From contig PHBO01000010.1 of the NCBI GenBank assembly GCA_002840645.1, positions 20,629 to 60,469 on the forward strand: a DNA stretch of 39,841 nucleotides, given 5' to 3'. Positions 24,824-33,665 of the stretch are shown piece after piece (position 1 is the first letter of the stretch; every line of letters begins with the position of its first letter). The notes under the pieces are model-generated. The model saw only the letters and a list, made by a program, of their open reading frames with translations. It did no database searches and was not told the DNA's origin. A program made the position numbers and the translations under genes. This stretch comes from Candidatus Cloacimonetes bacterium HGW-Cloacimonetes-3. Lineage in GTDB: Bacteria > Cloacimonadota > Cloacimonadia > Cloacimonadales > Cloacimonadaceae.

Positions 24824-25822
24824 ATGAATAAAAAAGTAGCCTTAACGGGCATCAAACCCACCGGAATACCACACATCGGGAACTATCTGGGTGCCATTGC
24901 GCCTGCTCTGAAGCTTTCGGAGACCTGCGAGGCACGTTATTTTATTGCCGATTACCATGCACTTAATTCCTGCAAAGACCCTGCCGAAATCAGGCTAATG
25001 ACTGTAGAGATAGCTGCAGCGTGGCTGGCATCGGGCTTGAACCCGGAAACAATGTTGTTCTACCGTCAGTCCGATGTTCCCGAAACCTTCGAACTGCTTA
25101 CCATTCTGCTGGCTTTCACCCCCAAGGGCTTAATGAACCGTGCCCATGCTTACAAGGCGATGCTGGCGAGCAATGCGGAAGCAGGCAAAGACCCTGATGA
25201 CGGCGTGAATATGGGCTTATACACCTATCCGGTGCTGATGGCGGCGGATATCTTGCTGTTTGATACGGATTTCGTGCCGGTCGGCAACGACCAGTTTCAG
25301 CACGTGGAGATGGCTCAGGACATAGCCCAAAGCTTTAACTTTGTATATGGCACCGAGGGCTTTCGCATCCCCCAACCCCTTGCCCACGCGGACAGCAGAA
25401 CCCTGGTAGGTTTGGACGGACGCAAGATGAGCAAGAGCTATAGCAACACCATCCCCATGTTTGCCCCGGAGAAGGACTTACGCAAGCTGATCATGAAGAT
25501 CGTGACCAATTCCCAGGAAATTGAAGAGCCAAAAGACCCTGATACATGCAGCATATTTAGCCTATACAAGAACTTCGGCACCCCCACACAGATAGCTGCC
25601 CTGCGGGAACGTTATCAGGCGGGTGGAATGGGCTGGGGACATGCCAAGCAAGAGCTGTTTGAAGTAATGAACGCACACTTAAGCCCTTTACGGGAAAACT
25701 ATAATGACCTCATGCAAAATCAGCAGGTTATCACCAAAGCACTAAAAGAAGGCGGAGAAAAAGCCAGAGAGCTTGCTGCACAAAAGATAACTGTCCTCCG
25801 CAATATTATCGGCATTAACTAA
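24824..25822 (+). CDS. trpS: Tryptophanyl-tRNA synthetase
   Basis: A protein of 332 residues from the ATG at 24824; GAGG at 24814-24817 is its ribosome-binding site, while an in-frame ATG at 24812 would overlap rimO and the site itself. The class I signatures are TGIKPTGIPHIGNYLG (HIGH motif, 17-20) and GLDGRKMSKS (KMSKS at 201-205). ADILLFDTDFVPVGNDQFQH binds tryptophan and ATP as in the family. It charges tRNA-Trp in the cytoplasm. No T-box or tryptophan leader is seen, since it is transcribed with rimO. Downstream is copy C of the dispersed repeat. Confidence 0.97.
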   Translation: MNKKVALTGIKPTGIPHIGNYLGAIAPALKLSETCEARYFIADYHALNSCKDPAEIRLMTVEIAAAWLASGLNPETMLFYRQSDVPETFELLTILLAFTPKGLMNRAHAYKAMLASNAEAGKDPDDGVNMGLYTYPVLMAADILLFDTDFVPVGNDQFQHVEMAQDIAQSFNFVYGTEGFRIPQPLAHADSRTLVGLDGRKMSKSYSNTIPMFAPEKDLRKLIMKIVTNSQEIEEPKDPDTCSIFSLYKNFGTPTQIAALRERYQAGGMGWGHAKQELFEVMNAHLSPLRENYNDLMQNQQVITKALKEGGEKARELAAQKITVLRNIIGIN

Positions 25823-25839
25823 CCAGCTTCCCTGCCCAA

Positions 25840-25914
25840 ATTGCCTTAACATCAGCCACTCATTGTCCACAAAGAGGGCAATGGGTGGGCAATGATAGGG
25901 CAATGCTTGCATGA
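25840..25914. repeat. Dispersed repeat, copy C (short, 75 bp)
   Basis: It holds the hairpin core, identical over 44 bases to copy B (ATCAGCCACTCATTGTCC through GGGCAATG), then GATAGGGCAATGCTTGCATG directly. The middle 80-100 bases of copies A and B are missing. Its 3' GATAGGGCAAT is the exact complement of the 5' ATTGCCCTATC of copies A and B. It lies between the convergent trpS and lipocalin genes, where its stem could also end transcripts. Confidence 0.8.
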
Positions 25915-26006
25915 AAGATGCATTATGGGTACAGCTCACGCTGTATATAGCATGGGTTGTAGTTATCAGTTCTATTTGATTGCGTAAGTCTCTGGTCGCT
26001 ATGTGA

Positions 26007-26525
26007 CTACTTCAGCTCTCCGTTAATCTCCAGCCTGCTAAGGTCCCAGCCGCCTTTGGCAAGGAAGCTGTTAATCTCAGTGTAGCTGGCTTTATCCAAA
26101 TCCGGGGTGCGGGTAAGTATCCAAAGGTACTTCTGCTTAGGATCGCTAACCACGGCATAGCGGTAGTCTGCATCCAGCTTCACAATCCAGTAATCACCCT
26201 TGAAAGGCCAGAAGAAGCTTACCTTTAGCTTGGAATTTGTTTTATCCACGGCATATGCCTTGCCTTTGGCTTGTTTCTTGATCACTTTGCCGGCTTTGTC
26301 TGTGTAGCAGGTGTTCAGCACCACTATCTTGCCTTTCTTATCTAACGAGTAATCGGCTGTTGTTAAAGCACAATCCTTGGGCTGAAAGCCATTCGGAAAA
26401 TAGGCAAACTGATACCAGCGCCCCAGATAGCGTTGCAAATCTACGCTTGCAACAGTGGTAACGGCATTAATGCTGATCGTAAGCAACAGCAACAGGCACA
26501 ACATGATGATGGTGTGCGGGTTCAT
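26007..26525 (-). CDS. Secreted lipocalin (Blc-like)
   Basis: A protein of 172 residues. Residues 1-21 are a signal peptide (MNPHTIIMLCLLLLLTISIN and A). VDLQRYLGRWYQFAYFPNGF (28-47) holds the GxWY lipocalin motif. DYSLDKKGKIVVLNTCY, FFWPFKGDYWIVKLDADYRY and YLWILTRTPDLD follow bacterial lipocalin Blc. Blc is normally an outer-membrane lipoprotein that binds lysophospholipids. Here no lipobox cysteine follows the signal peptide, so it should be soluble in the periplasm or secreted. GGGAG precedes the start. It is the last gene of the lipid A array, 21 bases after lpxA, which fits a lipid-binding envelope role. Confidence 0.92.
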   Translation of the reverse strand: MNPHTIIMLCLLLLLTISINAVTTVASVDLQRYLGRWYQFAYFPNGFQPKDCALTTADYSLDKKGKIVVLNTCYTDKAGKVIKKQAKGKAYAVDKTNSKLKVSFFWPFKGDYWIVKLDADYRYAVVSDPKQKYLWILTRTPDLDKASYTEINSFLAKGGWDLSRLEINGELK

Positions 26526-26546
26526 GAAAGCTCCCTATTTGAGGGT

Positions 26547-27320
26547 TTATGTAGATATGCCGCGTTCGGCATGCTGAACAAAATCTATAACCTTGAGTTG
26601 CTCAGGGCTAAGGTTATCCATCGCCAGGGCTTTTTCCAGAGCTTGGGTGGTGTTCAGCTTGCTGCGGTAGAAAAGATTGTATATCTCTTTGATGCCGGCA
26701 ATAGTATCCGTGGAAAAGCCTTTACGCATTAATCCCACGCTGTTCAAACCCACGGTTTTGTAGGGATTCCCCTGTCCACGGGTGTAAGGCACGATGTCCT
26801 TTTTGATGGCGGATGCACCGCCCACAAAGGAATTAGTCCCGATATGAACAAACTGGTGCACAGCGGTTACTCCGCCGATGGTGGCATAATCATGCACATG
26901 CACATGCCCGGCAAATTGCACCACATTGGCAATCACGCAGAAGCTGCCGATCTGGCAGTTGTGAGCAATGTGCACGTATTCCATCAGCAGATTATTGCTG
27001 CCCACCACGGTATCTTCTTCCATCATATTGCTACGGTTAATAGTAACAAATTCACGGATGGTGTTATTGCTGCCAATGCGCAGACGCGTAGCTTCGCCTT
27101 TAAACTTCAAATCCTGAGGGTCGGTGCCTAAAACGGCGTAGGAAAATATCTTATTGCCCTCGCCAATGGTTGTGTAACCGTCGATAATCACATTATTAGC
27201 AAGGTTGTTGTTTGCGCCAAGTACCACGTTGGCACCGATGTTGCAATATGCACCGATGATGCAGCCTTCGCCGATAACAGCACCGGGATGAATTACAGCA
27301 GTGGGGTGGATTGAACTCAT
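26547..27320 (-). CDS. lpxA: UDP-N-acetylglucosamine acyltransferase LpxA
   Basis: A protein of 257 residues, near the usual 260. It has the left-handed beta-helix of hexapeptide repeats (IHPTAVIHPGAVIGEGCIIG). The catalytic histidine is H120 in EYVHIAHNCQIG, and GTDPQDLKFKGE and GLNSVGLMRKGF are family markers. The C-terminal helices are present. It transfers an acyl chain from ACP to the 3-OH of UDP-GlcNAc, the first step of lipid A synthesis. Its start overlaps the end of lpxC/fabZ by 4 bases (ATGA). Confidence 0.97.
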   Translation of the reverse strand: MSSIHPTAVIHPGAVIGEGCIIGAYCNIGANVVLGANNNLANNVIIDGYTTIGEGNKIFSYAVLGTDPQDLKFKGEATRLRIGSNNTIREFVTINRSNMMEEDTVVGSNNLLMEYVHIAHNCQIGSFCVIANVVQFAGHVHVHDYATIGGVTAVHQFVHIGTNSFVGGASAIKKDIVPYTRGQGNPYKTVGLNSVGLMRKGFSTDTIAGIKEIYNLFYRSKLNTTQALEKALAMDNLSPEQLKVIDFVQHAERGIST

Positions 27321-28711
27321 TTTTCTTTCTCCGTAATCATAGCCAGGAAATCACCCTCGGCTACTTTTTCTCCATTTACAAAGGTCTCGCCATGCATTTT
27401 GGCTAAAGAACGCTTCAGAGAAATCACCTTCAGTTCGTAACGAAGGGTGTCTCCCGGAAGTACCGGCTTGCGGAATTTTACATTATCTATAGAAGCGAAA
27501 TAGGCTACAAAATTTTCCGGGTTGTCATACTGGTTCAGCAGCATAATCCCCCCAGCCTGTGCCATACCCTCGATTATCAGCACGCCCGGCATGATGGGAT
27601 GTCCGGGAAAATGCCCCTGGAAGAATGGCTCGTTGATGGTAACATTCTTGATGCCAACCAGGGATTCACCGGGCACAAACTCCGTGATTTTATCCACTAA
27701 CAGGAATGGATAGCGGTGCGGGATGATGCGCATGATGGCATTGATATCGAAAACCACATCATCGCTCTTACCTTTTTGGTAAATCTTCTTCAGCTCGTTC
27801 TTCTTCTGTATTTGGCGCAGCTTTTTCACCAGTTCCACATTGGTCTTGTGTCCGCTGCGGGCAGCCAGAATGTGACCCTTGATGGGTATGCCCAGGAGGG
27901 CAATATCACCCAGGAGGTCAGCAACTTTATGGCGCACGAATTCGTTGTGATAACGCAGGGGATGGCTGTTCAGAATACCCTCATCGGAAACAGTGACAGG
28001 TTTGTGGTAACCAAATACGTCCTGTAAGTGCTTAAGCTCTTCCTCACCCATGTTAGGTTCGGCAATAACGAGGGCGTTCTCCAGCGAACCGCCTTTAATC
28101 AAGCCCTTATCTTTCAGATACAGGATTTCGTTAATAAAACAGAAGGTGCGGGCACCGGCAAACTCTTTCTCGTAGTAATCCAGGCTTGGTAACCAGGTAT
28201 ATTGAGTTCCGAGGTAAGGGTGCTTGTAGTCTATCATGAAGGTGATCTTCAGCTCGTTGGACGGCACGATTACGATGTCCACGTTATCCTCAGGAGCGGA
28301 GAAACTGATAGGGGCATCCAGCTCGAAGAACACACGCTCGCTATCCTGCTGCACACTTCCGCATTGACGCAGAAGATTGAGGAAAACAATTGGCGAACCA
28401 TCTGCCACTGGTGCTTCGGGGCCGTCTATCTCGATGCGTACATTGTCTATCCGCAAGCCTTTGATGGCAGAAAGCACATGCTCGATTGTGCCAACGGTGG
28501 CATTGCCAAGCCCGATGGTTGTCCCGCGGGAAATATCCACCACATGATCTATGTCGGCAGGGATTTCAGGGCGGTTGGGCAGATCGGTGCGGATGAAGAC
28601 AATGCCTTCTTCAGAACCGGCAGGTTTGAAGCGAATGGTGCTGATTTCTCCGGAATGAAGCCCTATACCTGTGTAGGAGGCTTCACCGCCAATGGTGTGC
28701 TTATATTCCAT
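27317..28711 (-). CDS. lpxC/fabZ: Bifunctional LpxC-FabZ: UDP-acyl-GlcNAc deacetylase and 3-hydroxyacyl-ACP dehydratase
   Basis: A fusion of 464 residues. Residues 1-295 are LpxC: zinc ligands H78 ([12 protein letters not shown]), H261 and D265 ([11 protein letters not shown]), and the general acid region [13 protein letters not shown]. Residues 319-464 are Fab[16 protein letters not shown], then H367 and E381 in [20 protein letters not shown], the catalytic pair 14 residues apart. A charged linker (292-318) joins them. LpxC carries out the committed step of lipid A synthesis; FabZ supplies the dehydration step of fatty acid elongation and competes for the same 3-hydroxyacyl-ACP pool. This fusion is known from Bacteroidota and relatives. 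It lies 9 bases after lpxD and overlaps lpxA by 4. Confidence 0.96.
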   Translation of the reverse strand: MEYKHTIGGEASYTGIGLHSGEISTIRFKPAGSEEGIVFIRTDLPNRPEIPADIDHVVDISRGTTIGLGNATVGTIEHVLSAIKGLRIDNVRIEIDGPEAPVADGSPIVFLNLLRQCGSVQQDSERVFFELDAPISFSAPEDNVDIVIVPSNELKITFMIDYKHPYLGTQYTWLPSLDYYEKEFAGARTFCFINEILYLKDKGLIKGGSLENALVIAEPNMGEEELKHLQDVFGYHKPVTVSDEGILNSHPLRYHNEFVRHKVADLLGDIALLGIPIKGHILAARSGHKTNVELVKKLRQIQKKNELKKIYQKGKSDDVVFDINAIMRIIPHRYPFLLVDKITEFVPGESLVGIKNVTINEPFFQGHFPGHPIMPGVLIIEGMAQAGGIMLLNQYDNPENFVAYFASIDNVKFRKPVLPGDTLRYELKVISLKRSLAKMHGETFVNGEKVAEGDFLAMITEKEK

Positions 28712-28720
28712 TATAAACTC

Positions 28721-29764
28721 CTAAGCTTGTTCAGACGTGTTCTTCTTTGCCTTTTGGAAGGCACGTAACATCTCGGGTAAATGCTTCTGGGCTACAAATA
28801 TGCGTTTCATCTCACCCGCTTCCATGGCAGGGGAGCCAAAGAAACGAGCATTTTCGGCAACATTGCCCACTATGCCGGATTGAGCACCTACCATAGCACG
28901 GGTGCCGATCGTAATGTGCCCGGCTGCTCCCACCTGTCCGGCAAGATACACATAATCACCAACAATAGTGCTTCCCGCAAGACCCACCTGCGAACAGAGG
29001 ATGCTGTGCTCTCCTATTATGCAGTTATGCCCTATCTGGACAAGGTTGTCTATCTTGGTGCCTTTCCCGATCTTGGTGGTTCCCAGGGTAGCGCGATCTA
29101 TGCAGGTGTTGGCACCTATCTCCACATAATCCCCAATCTCCACATTGCCCACCTGAGGGATTTTCTGCTGAGTGCCTTCCATTAGCATAAAGCCAAAGCC
29201 GTCAGCTCCGATTACACACCCGCTGTGCAATATGCAGTTTTTACCGACAATGCAGTCTTCGTATATGATAACACCAGCATAAAGCATGGTTCCGGCACCG
29301 ATACTTACGTTCTTGCCGATGCTGCAACCCGCGCTGATCACCACACCCTTGCCAAGCACACAACCCTCCCCAATAACAGCATGGGGAGCAATGGACACCT
29401 CGCCTTCATAGCGGATATCACTTGCGACAACGGCACTGGGATGGATGATATAGCTGCGGTTAATGCTTTCCAGCTTCTGCCAATAGGTGATAAGCACCAT
29501 CAGAGCAAAGTATGGCTTCTCCACAATAAGCAGGTTCTTACCCGGTAACCGGGGAGCATATTCTTCAGTGGTAATAATCAAGCCTGAAGCCGATGAGTTC
29601 ACAACTTCCAGCAGCTTTTCCTGCTCCAGAAAGATTATAGTTTCAGCATCCGCATCAATTGCTTCACTTACCTTGGATAGGTTTGTATCAGGGTTACCTA
29701 TCAGCTTGCCGCCGACAATACCCTGTGCTTGTGCAGCTTTTAAGGCTGTAGCAAATCTCTTCAT
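28721..29764 (-). CDS. lpxD: UDP-3-O-(3-hydroxyacyl)glucosamine N-acyltransferase LpxD
   Basis: A protein of 347 residues. Residues 1-100 form the uridine-binding domain, about 105-310 the hexapeptide beta-helix ([20 protein letters not shown]), and the C-terminus a helix. The catalytic histidine is H246 in [15 protein letters not shown], and [20 protein letters not shown] is an LpxD marker. It N-acylates the product of LpxC in the third step of lipid A synthesis. It lies 6 bases after the OmpH gene and 9 before lpxC/fabZ. The order ompH-lpxD-lpxC/fabZ-lpxA agrees with the conserved cluster of Gram-negative bacteria. Confidence 0.97.
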   Translation of the reverse strand: MKRFATALKAAQAQGIVGGKLIGNPDTNLSKVSEAIDADAETIIFLEQEKLLEVVNSSASGLIITTEEYAPRLPGKNLLIVEKPYFALMVLITYWQKLESINRSYIIHPSAVVASDIRYEGEVSIAPHAVIGEGCVLGKGVVISAGCSIGKNVSIGAGTMLYAGVIIYEDCIVGKNCILHSGCVIGADGFGFMLMEGTQQKIPQVGNVEIGDYVEIGANTCIDRATLGTTKIGKGTKIDNLVQIGHNCIIGEHSILCSQVGLAGSTIVGDYVYLAGQVGAAGHITIGTRAMVGAQSGIVGNVAENARFFGSPAMEAGEMKRIFVAQKHLPEMLRAFQKAKKNTSEQA

Positions 29765-29770
29765 ATTTCC

Positions 29771-30388
29771 TTAGGGTTTCTTAGGTTCTTCGTAACCACC
29801 GGTAGGCTTGTTACCATCCTGATTTCCTGTTGCAGATGGATTGATAGGTGGCATTTCCGGTGATGTGGGTTTCACGGTATCCTTGTTCAGTTCCAGAAGA
29901 ATTTGTTCTGTAATATCCAATGTCGGCAGCGCATAAAGGATCACCCCCATGCTAACGTCGAAGATCATAGTGTATTTTTCGTCCTGAGCGGTCTTCTTTA
30001 TCAAAGCATCGATCTTGGCTGTAAGTGGATCAATTAGTTCCTTATAGCGTTGTTCCGCCTTGCCATTATCTCCGAAATACTCTTCCAGAAGGCGACCTGC
30101 TTCACTTTTTTTGGTGTCAATTCTGGACTGGGTTTCACGCTTGGTAGCATCATTCATGGTAAGCTTACGAATCTCGAAATCACGCTCCATGCGTTTTATT
30201 TCTTCATCCATTTGCTTCACCTGATTAGTCCAGTTTTGCTTATCCAAAGCAAACAGCCGGGCTACTTCCGCCGCTTCGTTACTATCCAGCAAAAGCCTAT
30301 CTGTGTTTACATAGGCAAGTTTTACGGCTTGCGCCCCCAGGCTGAGGATGCCTACAAGGACAGCTATAATTAGAATGAGTCTCTTCAT
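29771..30388 (-). CDS. OmpH/Skp family periplasmic chaperone
   Basis: A protein of 205 residues. Residues 1-21 are a signal peptide (MKRLILIIAVLVGILSLGAQ and A). LAYVNTDRLLLDSNEAAEVA (24-43) is the usual Skp opening, followed by a long coiled coil (WTNQVKQMDEEIKRMERDFE and on) that forms the tentacles. The strand YTMIFDVSMGVILYA and the DITEQILLELNK helix close the body. The last 35 residues are Pro-, Gly- and Asn-rich and unstructured, an addition to the basic family length of about 165. Skp traps unfolded outer-membrane proteins. It is 6 bases before lpxD and 24 bases after gcvPB. Gene names skp and ompH are both used. Confidence 0.92.
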   Translation of the reverse strand: MKRLILIIAVLVGILSLGAQAVKLAYVNTDRLLLDSNEAAEVARLFALDKQNWTNQVKQMDEEIKRMERDFEIRKLTMNDATKRETQSRIDTKKSEAGRLLEEYFGDNGKAEQRYKELIDPLTAKIDALIKKTAQDEKYTMIFDVSMGVILYALPTLDITEQILLELNKDTVKPTSPEMPPINPSATGNQDGNKPTGGYEEPKKP

Positions 30389-30412
30389 GTAATCTCCTAA
30401 TGTGTTTCCGGC

Positions 30413-31867
30413 TTAATCCTGTATCTGAAATATGGGATCAAGCACTTTTACAGCACGCACATCATCAACGCGGCGGACAGGAGTACAAAGCGGTGCTTCG
30501 TGTAACATATCCGGGGTATCCTTGCACTCTCTTGCTATCTCTATCATTGCTTCGGCAAAGGCGTTCATGCTGTCTATGCTTTCTGTTTCGGTTGGTTCCA
30601 CCATCATCGCTTCCGGGATGATGAGGGGGAAATATATAGTGGGGGCGTGGTAGCCCTTATCTAAAAGACGCTTGGCAATATCAAGGGTAGAGATTCCTTG
30701 CTCCTTCTTTTGCTTGGTGCCGTCCATCACAAACTCGTGCATGCAGTATTCTTCATGCTGTATGTGATAGTAGGGCTTCAGCAGTTTCATTAAGTAATTA
30801 GCGTTCAAAATAGCATTCTCGGATACACGGCGCAAGCCCAGTGCGCCTAACATCTTGATATAGATGTAAGCACGCACCTGAATGGCGAAGTTGCCGTAAT
30901 AAGTATGCACCTTACCGATAGAGGTAACCTGATTGCTATAATCCAGATAATAACCACTGTCATTTTTTGCGATCATAGGCACAGGCAGGTAGGGAACAAG
31001 CTTCTCTACCACACCCACAGGTCCGCAACCTGGTCCGCCGCCGCCGTGAGGGGTACTGAAAGTCTTATGCAGGTTAAAGTGCATCACATCAAAGCCGATC
31101 TTACCCGGCTGCACAATCCCCATCAGGGCGTTCAGGTTTGCCCCATCCATATAGACAAGTGCATCCACACTGTGCATGATCTCGGCAATCTCTTCAATCT
31201 GGTTCTCAAACAAGCCCAAAGTGTTAGGATTAGTAAGCATAAAGCCGGCAGTGTTTTCGTCCACCAGCCCGCGAAGGGTGTTAATATCGCAGCGTCCATC
31301 CGGGTTAGACTTAAGTTCCACCACCTCGAAGCCCACCAAATGGCAGGTTGCGGGGTTGGTGCCATGTGCGGAATCAGGGATAATTATCTTGGTTTTATGG
31401 TTATTGCCTTTAGCATGGTGATAGGCAGCAATTATCTTGATGCCTGCGAATTCGCCCTGAGCACCAGCTACCGGCTGAAGTGTAACCTGCGCCATGCCGG
31501 AAATCTCCGCCAAATCCTGCTGCAATTCATACAGCAATTCCAGTGCGCCTTGCAGCGTATCTTCGTGCTGATAAGGATGCAGGTTAGCAAAGCAGGTGTG
31601 CCGCACTAAGCTTTCGTGCAGCTTGGGGTTATATTTCATCGTGCAGCTTCCCAGGGGGTATAAACCCTTCTCGATGAAGTGGTTCTTGTGGGAAAGCATA
31701 ATATAGTGACGCATCACATCCAGTTCGCTTACTTCAGGAAGCCTTATCGGATTAGCTCTAAGCTGTTCCGCTCCAAACATATCCTCCAACGGTATCTCAA
31801 GCTCCCTTTTGGGCAAAGTTACGCCCATCCGCCCGCGAGTGCTGTATTCAAATATCGTCTTAGACAT
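30413..31867 (-). CDS. gcvPB: Glycine dehydrogenase (decarboxylating) subunit 2
   Basis: A protein of 484 residues from the ATG at 31867, which has GGGAGGTG upstream; a longer frame to 31888 lacks a site. FNLHKTFSTPHGGGGPGCGP carries the PLP lysine K268. EKGLYPLGSCTMKYNPKLHE and DSAHGTNPATCHLVGFEVVE are family markers. With subunit 1 it forms the P-protein, which decarboxylates glycine and passes the aminomethyl group to the lipoyl H-protein. The start overlaps gcvPA by 8 bases. gcvH, gcvT and lpd are not in the window. Confidence 0.96.
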   Translation of the reverse strand: MSKTIFEYSTRGRMGVTLPKRELEIPLEDMFGAEQLRANPIRLPEVSELDVMRHYIMLSHKNHFIEKGLYPLGSCTMKYNPKLHESLVRHTCFANLHPYQHEDTLQGALELLYELQQDLAEISGMAQVTLQPVAGAQGEFAGIKIIAAYHHAKGNNHKTKIIIPDSAHGTNPATCHLVGFEVVELKSNPDGRCDINTLRGLVDENTAGFMLTNPNTLGLFENQIEEIAEIMHSVDALVYMDGANLNALMGIVQPGKIGFDVMHFNLHKTFSTPHGGGGPGCGPVGVVEKLVPYLPVPMIAKNDSGYYLDYSNQVTSIGKVHTYYGNFAIQVRAYIYIKMLGALGLRRVSENAILNANYLMKLLKPYYHIQHEEYCMHEFVMDGTKQKKEQGISTLDIAKRLLDKGYHAPTIYFPLIIPEAMMVEPTETESIDSMNAFAEAMIEIARECKDTPDMLHEAPLCTPVRRVDDVRAVKVLDPIFQIQD

Positions 31868-33206
31868 TACACACCTCCCGCATAGCATTTACCAGTTCGT
31901 CAATATCCGCCTTGCTCTTCTTCTCCGTAACGGCTATCATTAGTGCGTTTGGCATGCCATAAACAGCCATATCCACGCCGGGATATATATTACGGGGTAG
32001 CATAGCAGAGATAATCTGCGCAGCAGGTTTGGGTGTGATAACCACAAATTCTTTAAAGAAAGGTGCATCGGGATAAGCCATGCCGATTCCCTTCAGTTTA
32101 CATAGCTCAGATGCGGCATAATGCGCCTTCTGAGCTGATTGGATGGCAACTTCTTTCATGCCTTCGCGTCCCATCAGGCTCATATACACCACCGCTGCGA
32201 GAGTGCAGAGGGATTCATTGGAGCAGATGTTGGAAGTGGCTTTCTCCCTGCGGATGTGCTGTTCCCGGGCTTGAAGCGTAAGCGCATAAGCTCGCTTGCC
32301 TTCTTTATCCAGTGTTCCGCCCACGATGCGACCCGGCATTTGCCTTGCCATATCGAGTTTCGTGGCAAAAAAGCCAAACAGCGGTCCGCCCATAAACATA
32401 CTGTTCCCCAGGGCTTGCCCCTCGCCCACCACGATATCGGCATTGTATTCCGCGGGAGAGCTTAGCACAGCCAAAGAAATGGGATCAACACAGGCAATCA
32501 GCAAGCACTTGGCTTGGCGGTGAATGATGGCATCCAGCGCTTTGGTATCTTCTAAGTTTCCAAAGAAATTGGGGCTTTGCACCACCACACTACCGATGCT
32601 ATCGTCCATCAATGCTTCCAAGGCGGCAAGATCAATCCTGCCATTCTTAGCTGGAGCAGTAATAAGCTCCACTCCGATGCCTTCTGTATATACTTTTATA
32701 ACTTTCACATACTCAGGATGCAAGGTAGCAGGAAGAATTGCCTTCATCAGGCGGTTCTTACGCACTGCCATAAGAATAGCTTCGGCTATTGCGGAAGCAC
32801 CATCATACATGGAGGCATTGGCGATTTCCATACCTGTTAGTTCGCAGATCATGGTCTGGAATTCGTAGATAAACTGCAATGTGCCCTGGCTAACCTCTGC
32901 CTGATAAGGGGTGTAGGCAGTGAAGAACTCCGGGCGGGAGACAATGGAATCCACCGCAGCAGGGATAAAATGATCATACACTCCGGCACCAAGGAAGGAA
33001 TTGGCAGAACCTGCGCAAATGTTTTGGCAGGTTTTCCTTTTTATCTTGGTGCTAATCTCCATTTCCGAAAGAGGGTTATCCAAAGCCAAAGGTTTGTTCA
33101 TCCGCAATTTGGGCGGAATGGAGGCAATCAATTCGTCGAAATCTTTCGCACCGATGCGGTCAAGGATTTCGCGCCTATCTCTATCTGTATTAGAAATATA
33201 AGGCAT
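31860..33206 (-). CDS. gcvPA: Glycine dehydrogenase (decarboxylating) subunit 1
   Basis: A protein of 448 residues from the ATG at 33206 (another ATG is next to it at 33209; AAGGAG precedes both). PYISNTDRDRREILDRIGAK, FLGAGVYDHFIPAAVDSIVS, PEFFTAYTPYQAEVSQGTLQ and MYDGASAIAEAILMAVR are the standard blocks of GcvPA. KATSNICSNESLCTLAAVVY lies near the C-terminus. It is the PLP-fold partner of gcvPB and lacks the lysine. In an anaerobic amino-acid fermenter the enzyme would serve glycine oxidation or reductive glycine synthesis; this is inference. It leads the operon that continues into the lipid A genes. No glycine riboswitch is apparent upstream. Confidence 0.96.
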   Translation of the reverse strand: MPYISNTDRDRREILDRIGAKDFDELIASIPPKLRMNKPLALDNPLSEMEISTKIKRKTCQNICAGSANSFLGAGVYDHFIPAAVDSIVSRPEFFTAYTPYQAEVSQGTLQFIYEFQTMICELTGMEIANASMYDGASAIAEAILMAVRKNRLMKAILPATLHPEYVKVIKVYTEGIGVELITAPAKNGRIDLAALEALMDDSIGSVVVQSPNFFGNLEDTKALDAIIHRQAKCLLIACVDPISLAVLSSPAEYNADIVVGEGQALGNSMFMGGPLFGFFATKLDMARQMPGRIVGGTLDKEGKRAYALTLQAREQHIRREKATSNICSNESLCTLAAVVYMSLMGREGMKEVAIQSAQKAHYAASELCKLKGIGMAYPDAPFFKEFVVITPKPAAQIISAMLPRNIYPGVDMAVYGMPNALMIAVTEKKSKADIDELVNAMREVCNV

Positions 33207-33457
33207 CATCACTCCTTCTGTGCAATGCATATAAATAATAGTTTTTTACAATTCTGGTAAAGCCTCTGTTTATGTCAATGGTTTTCGCTTGGTTTGGGCT
33301 TCTCATCTTACAATCCTGTTAATTTCTTAGGCTGCTTCACCTTTTTGAAAAAATGCCTTCATAGTAGTGGGGGGGACAGAATTGGAAAACGTGGACAGAT
33401 TTTGGGATTATTTTTGCAAAACGTACACAAAGCTTGTTCCCCAGCTAAACATCACTC

Positions 33458-33474
33458 GCTTATCCGCGATAAGC
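33458..33474. repeat. Hairpin GCTTATC/GATAAGC
   Basis: A perfect 7-bp inverted repeat with loop CGC, two bases before the 40-bp palindrome. The two together look like one composite structure. Confidence 0.7.
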
Positions 33475-33476
33475 AT

Positions 33477-33516
33477 CCCATAACCCTCCCGTATCGCGAT
33501 ACGGGAGGGTTATGGG
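33477..33516. repeat. Perfect 40-bp palindrome
   Basis: The half CCCATAACCCTCCCGTATCG (33477-33496) is followed directly by its exact reverse complement (33497-33516), with no loop base. No T-run follows on either side. It lies downstream of the helicase gene and about 270 bases upstream of gcvPA, both on the minus strand. Confidence 0.92.
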
Positions 33517-33591
33517 AAAGATACCGGGGGGGAAGAAGGTTTCAGGTCACAGGTATTAGGTGTTAGGGGTTGGAAAATTGCAAATGGAGAG

Positions 33592-33634
33592 TTGAGAATT
33601 GAGAATTCGAAAACCTCTGCTTTTCTCTGCTTTT
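33592..33634. repeat. Short tandem repeats at the helicase 3' side
   Basis: TTGAGAATT occurs twice with a shared T (33592-33607), and CTCTGCTTTT is tandemly duplicated exactly (33615-33624 and 33625-33634). Simple repeats of this kind often mark slippage or repeat-element ends. Confidence 0.55.
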
Positions 33635-33665
33635 CTATGTGTTGAAAGAAAGCTCAGTTTATCTC

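Larger units (their letters stand above)
33207..33665. other. Gene-free stretch upstream of gcvPA
   Basis: It holds a perfect -35 box TTGACA on the minus strand (33278-33273), with only weak -10 candidates 17-18 bases on. It also has two adjacent palindromes (33458-33516), G-runs at 33368-33374 and 33527-33533, and simple repeats near the helicase end (33592-33634). No coding frame was accepted. Confidence 0.5.

Noticed and set aside
28202..28768. Plus-strand frame of 188 codons opposite lpxC
   Set aside because: It is the complement of a confident lpxC/fabZ gene and shows no family features.
30905..31609. Plus-strand frame of 234 codons opposite gcvPB
   Set aside because: Shadow of the conserved gcvPB coding sequence; no start signal or domain.
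33477..33516. 40-bp palindrome as a rho-independent terminator
   Set aside because: It has no loop and no T-run on either side, so it does not fit the model, although it might still slow transcription.
33207..33665. Glycine riboswitch upstream of gcvPA
   Set aside because: None of the conserved glycine-aptamer blocks was found on the minus strand.
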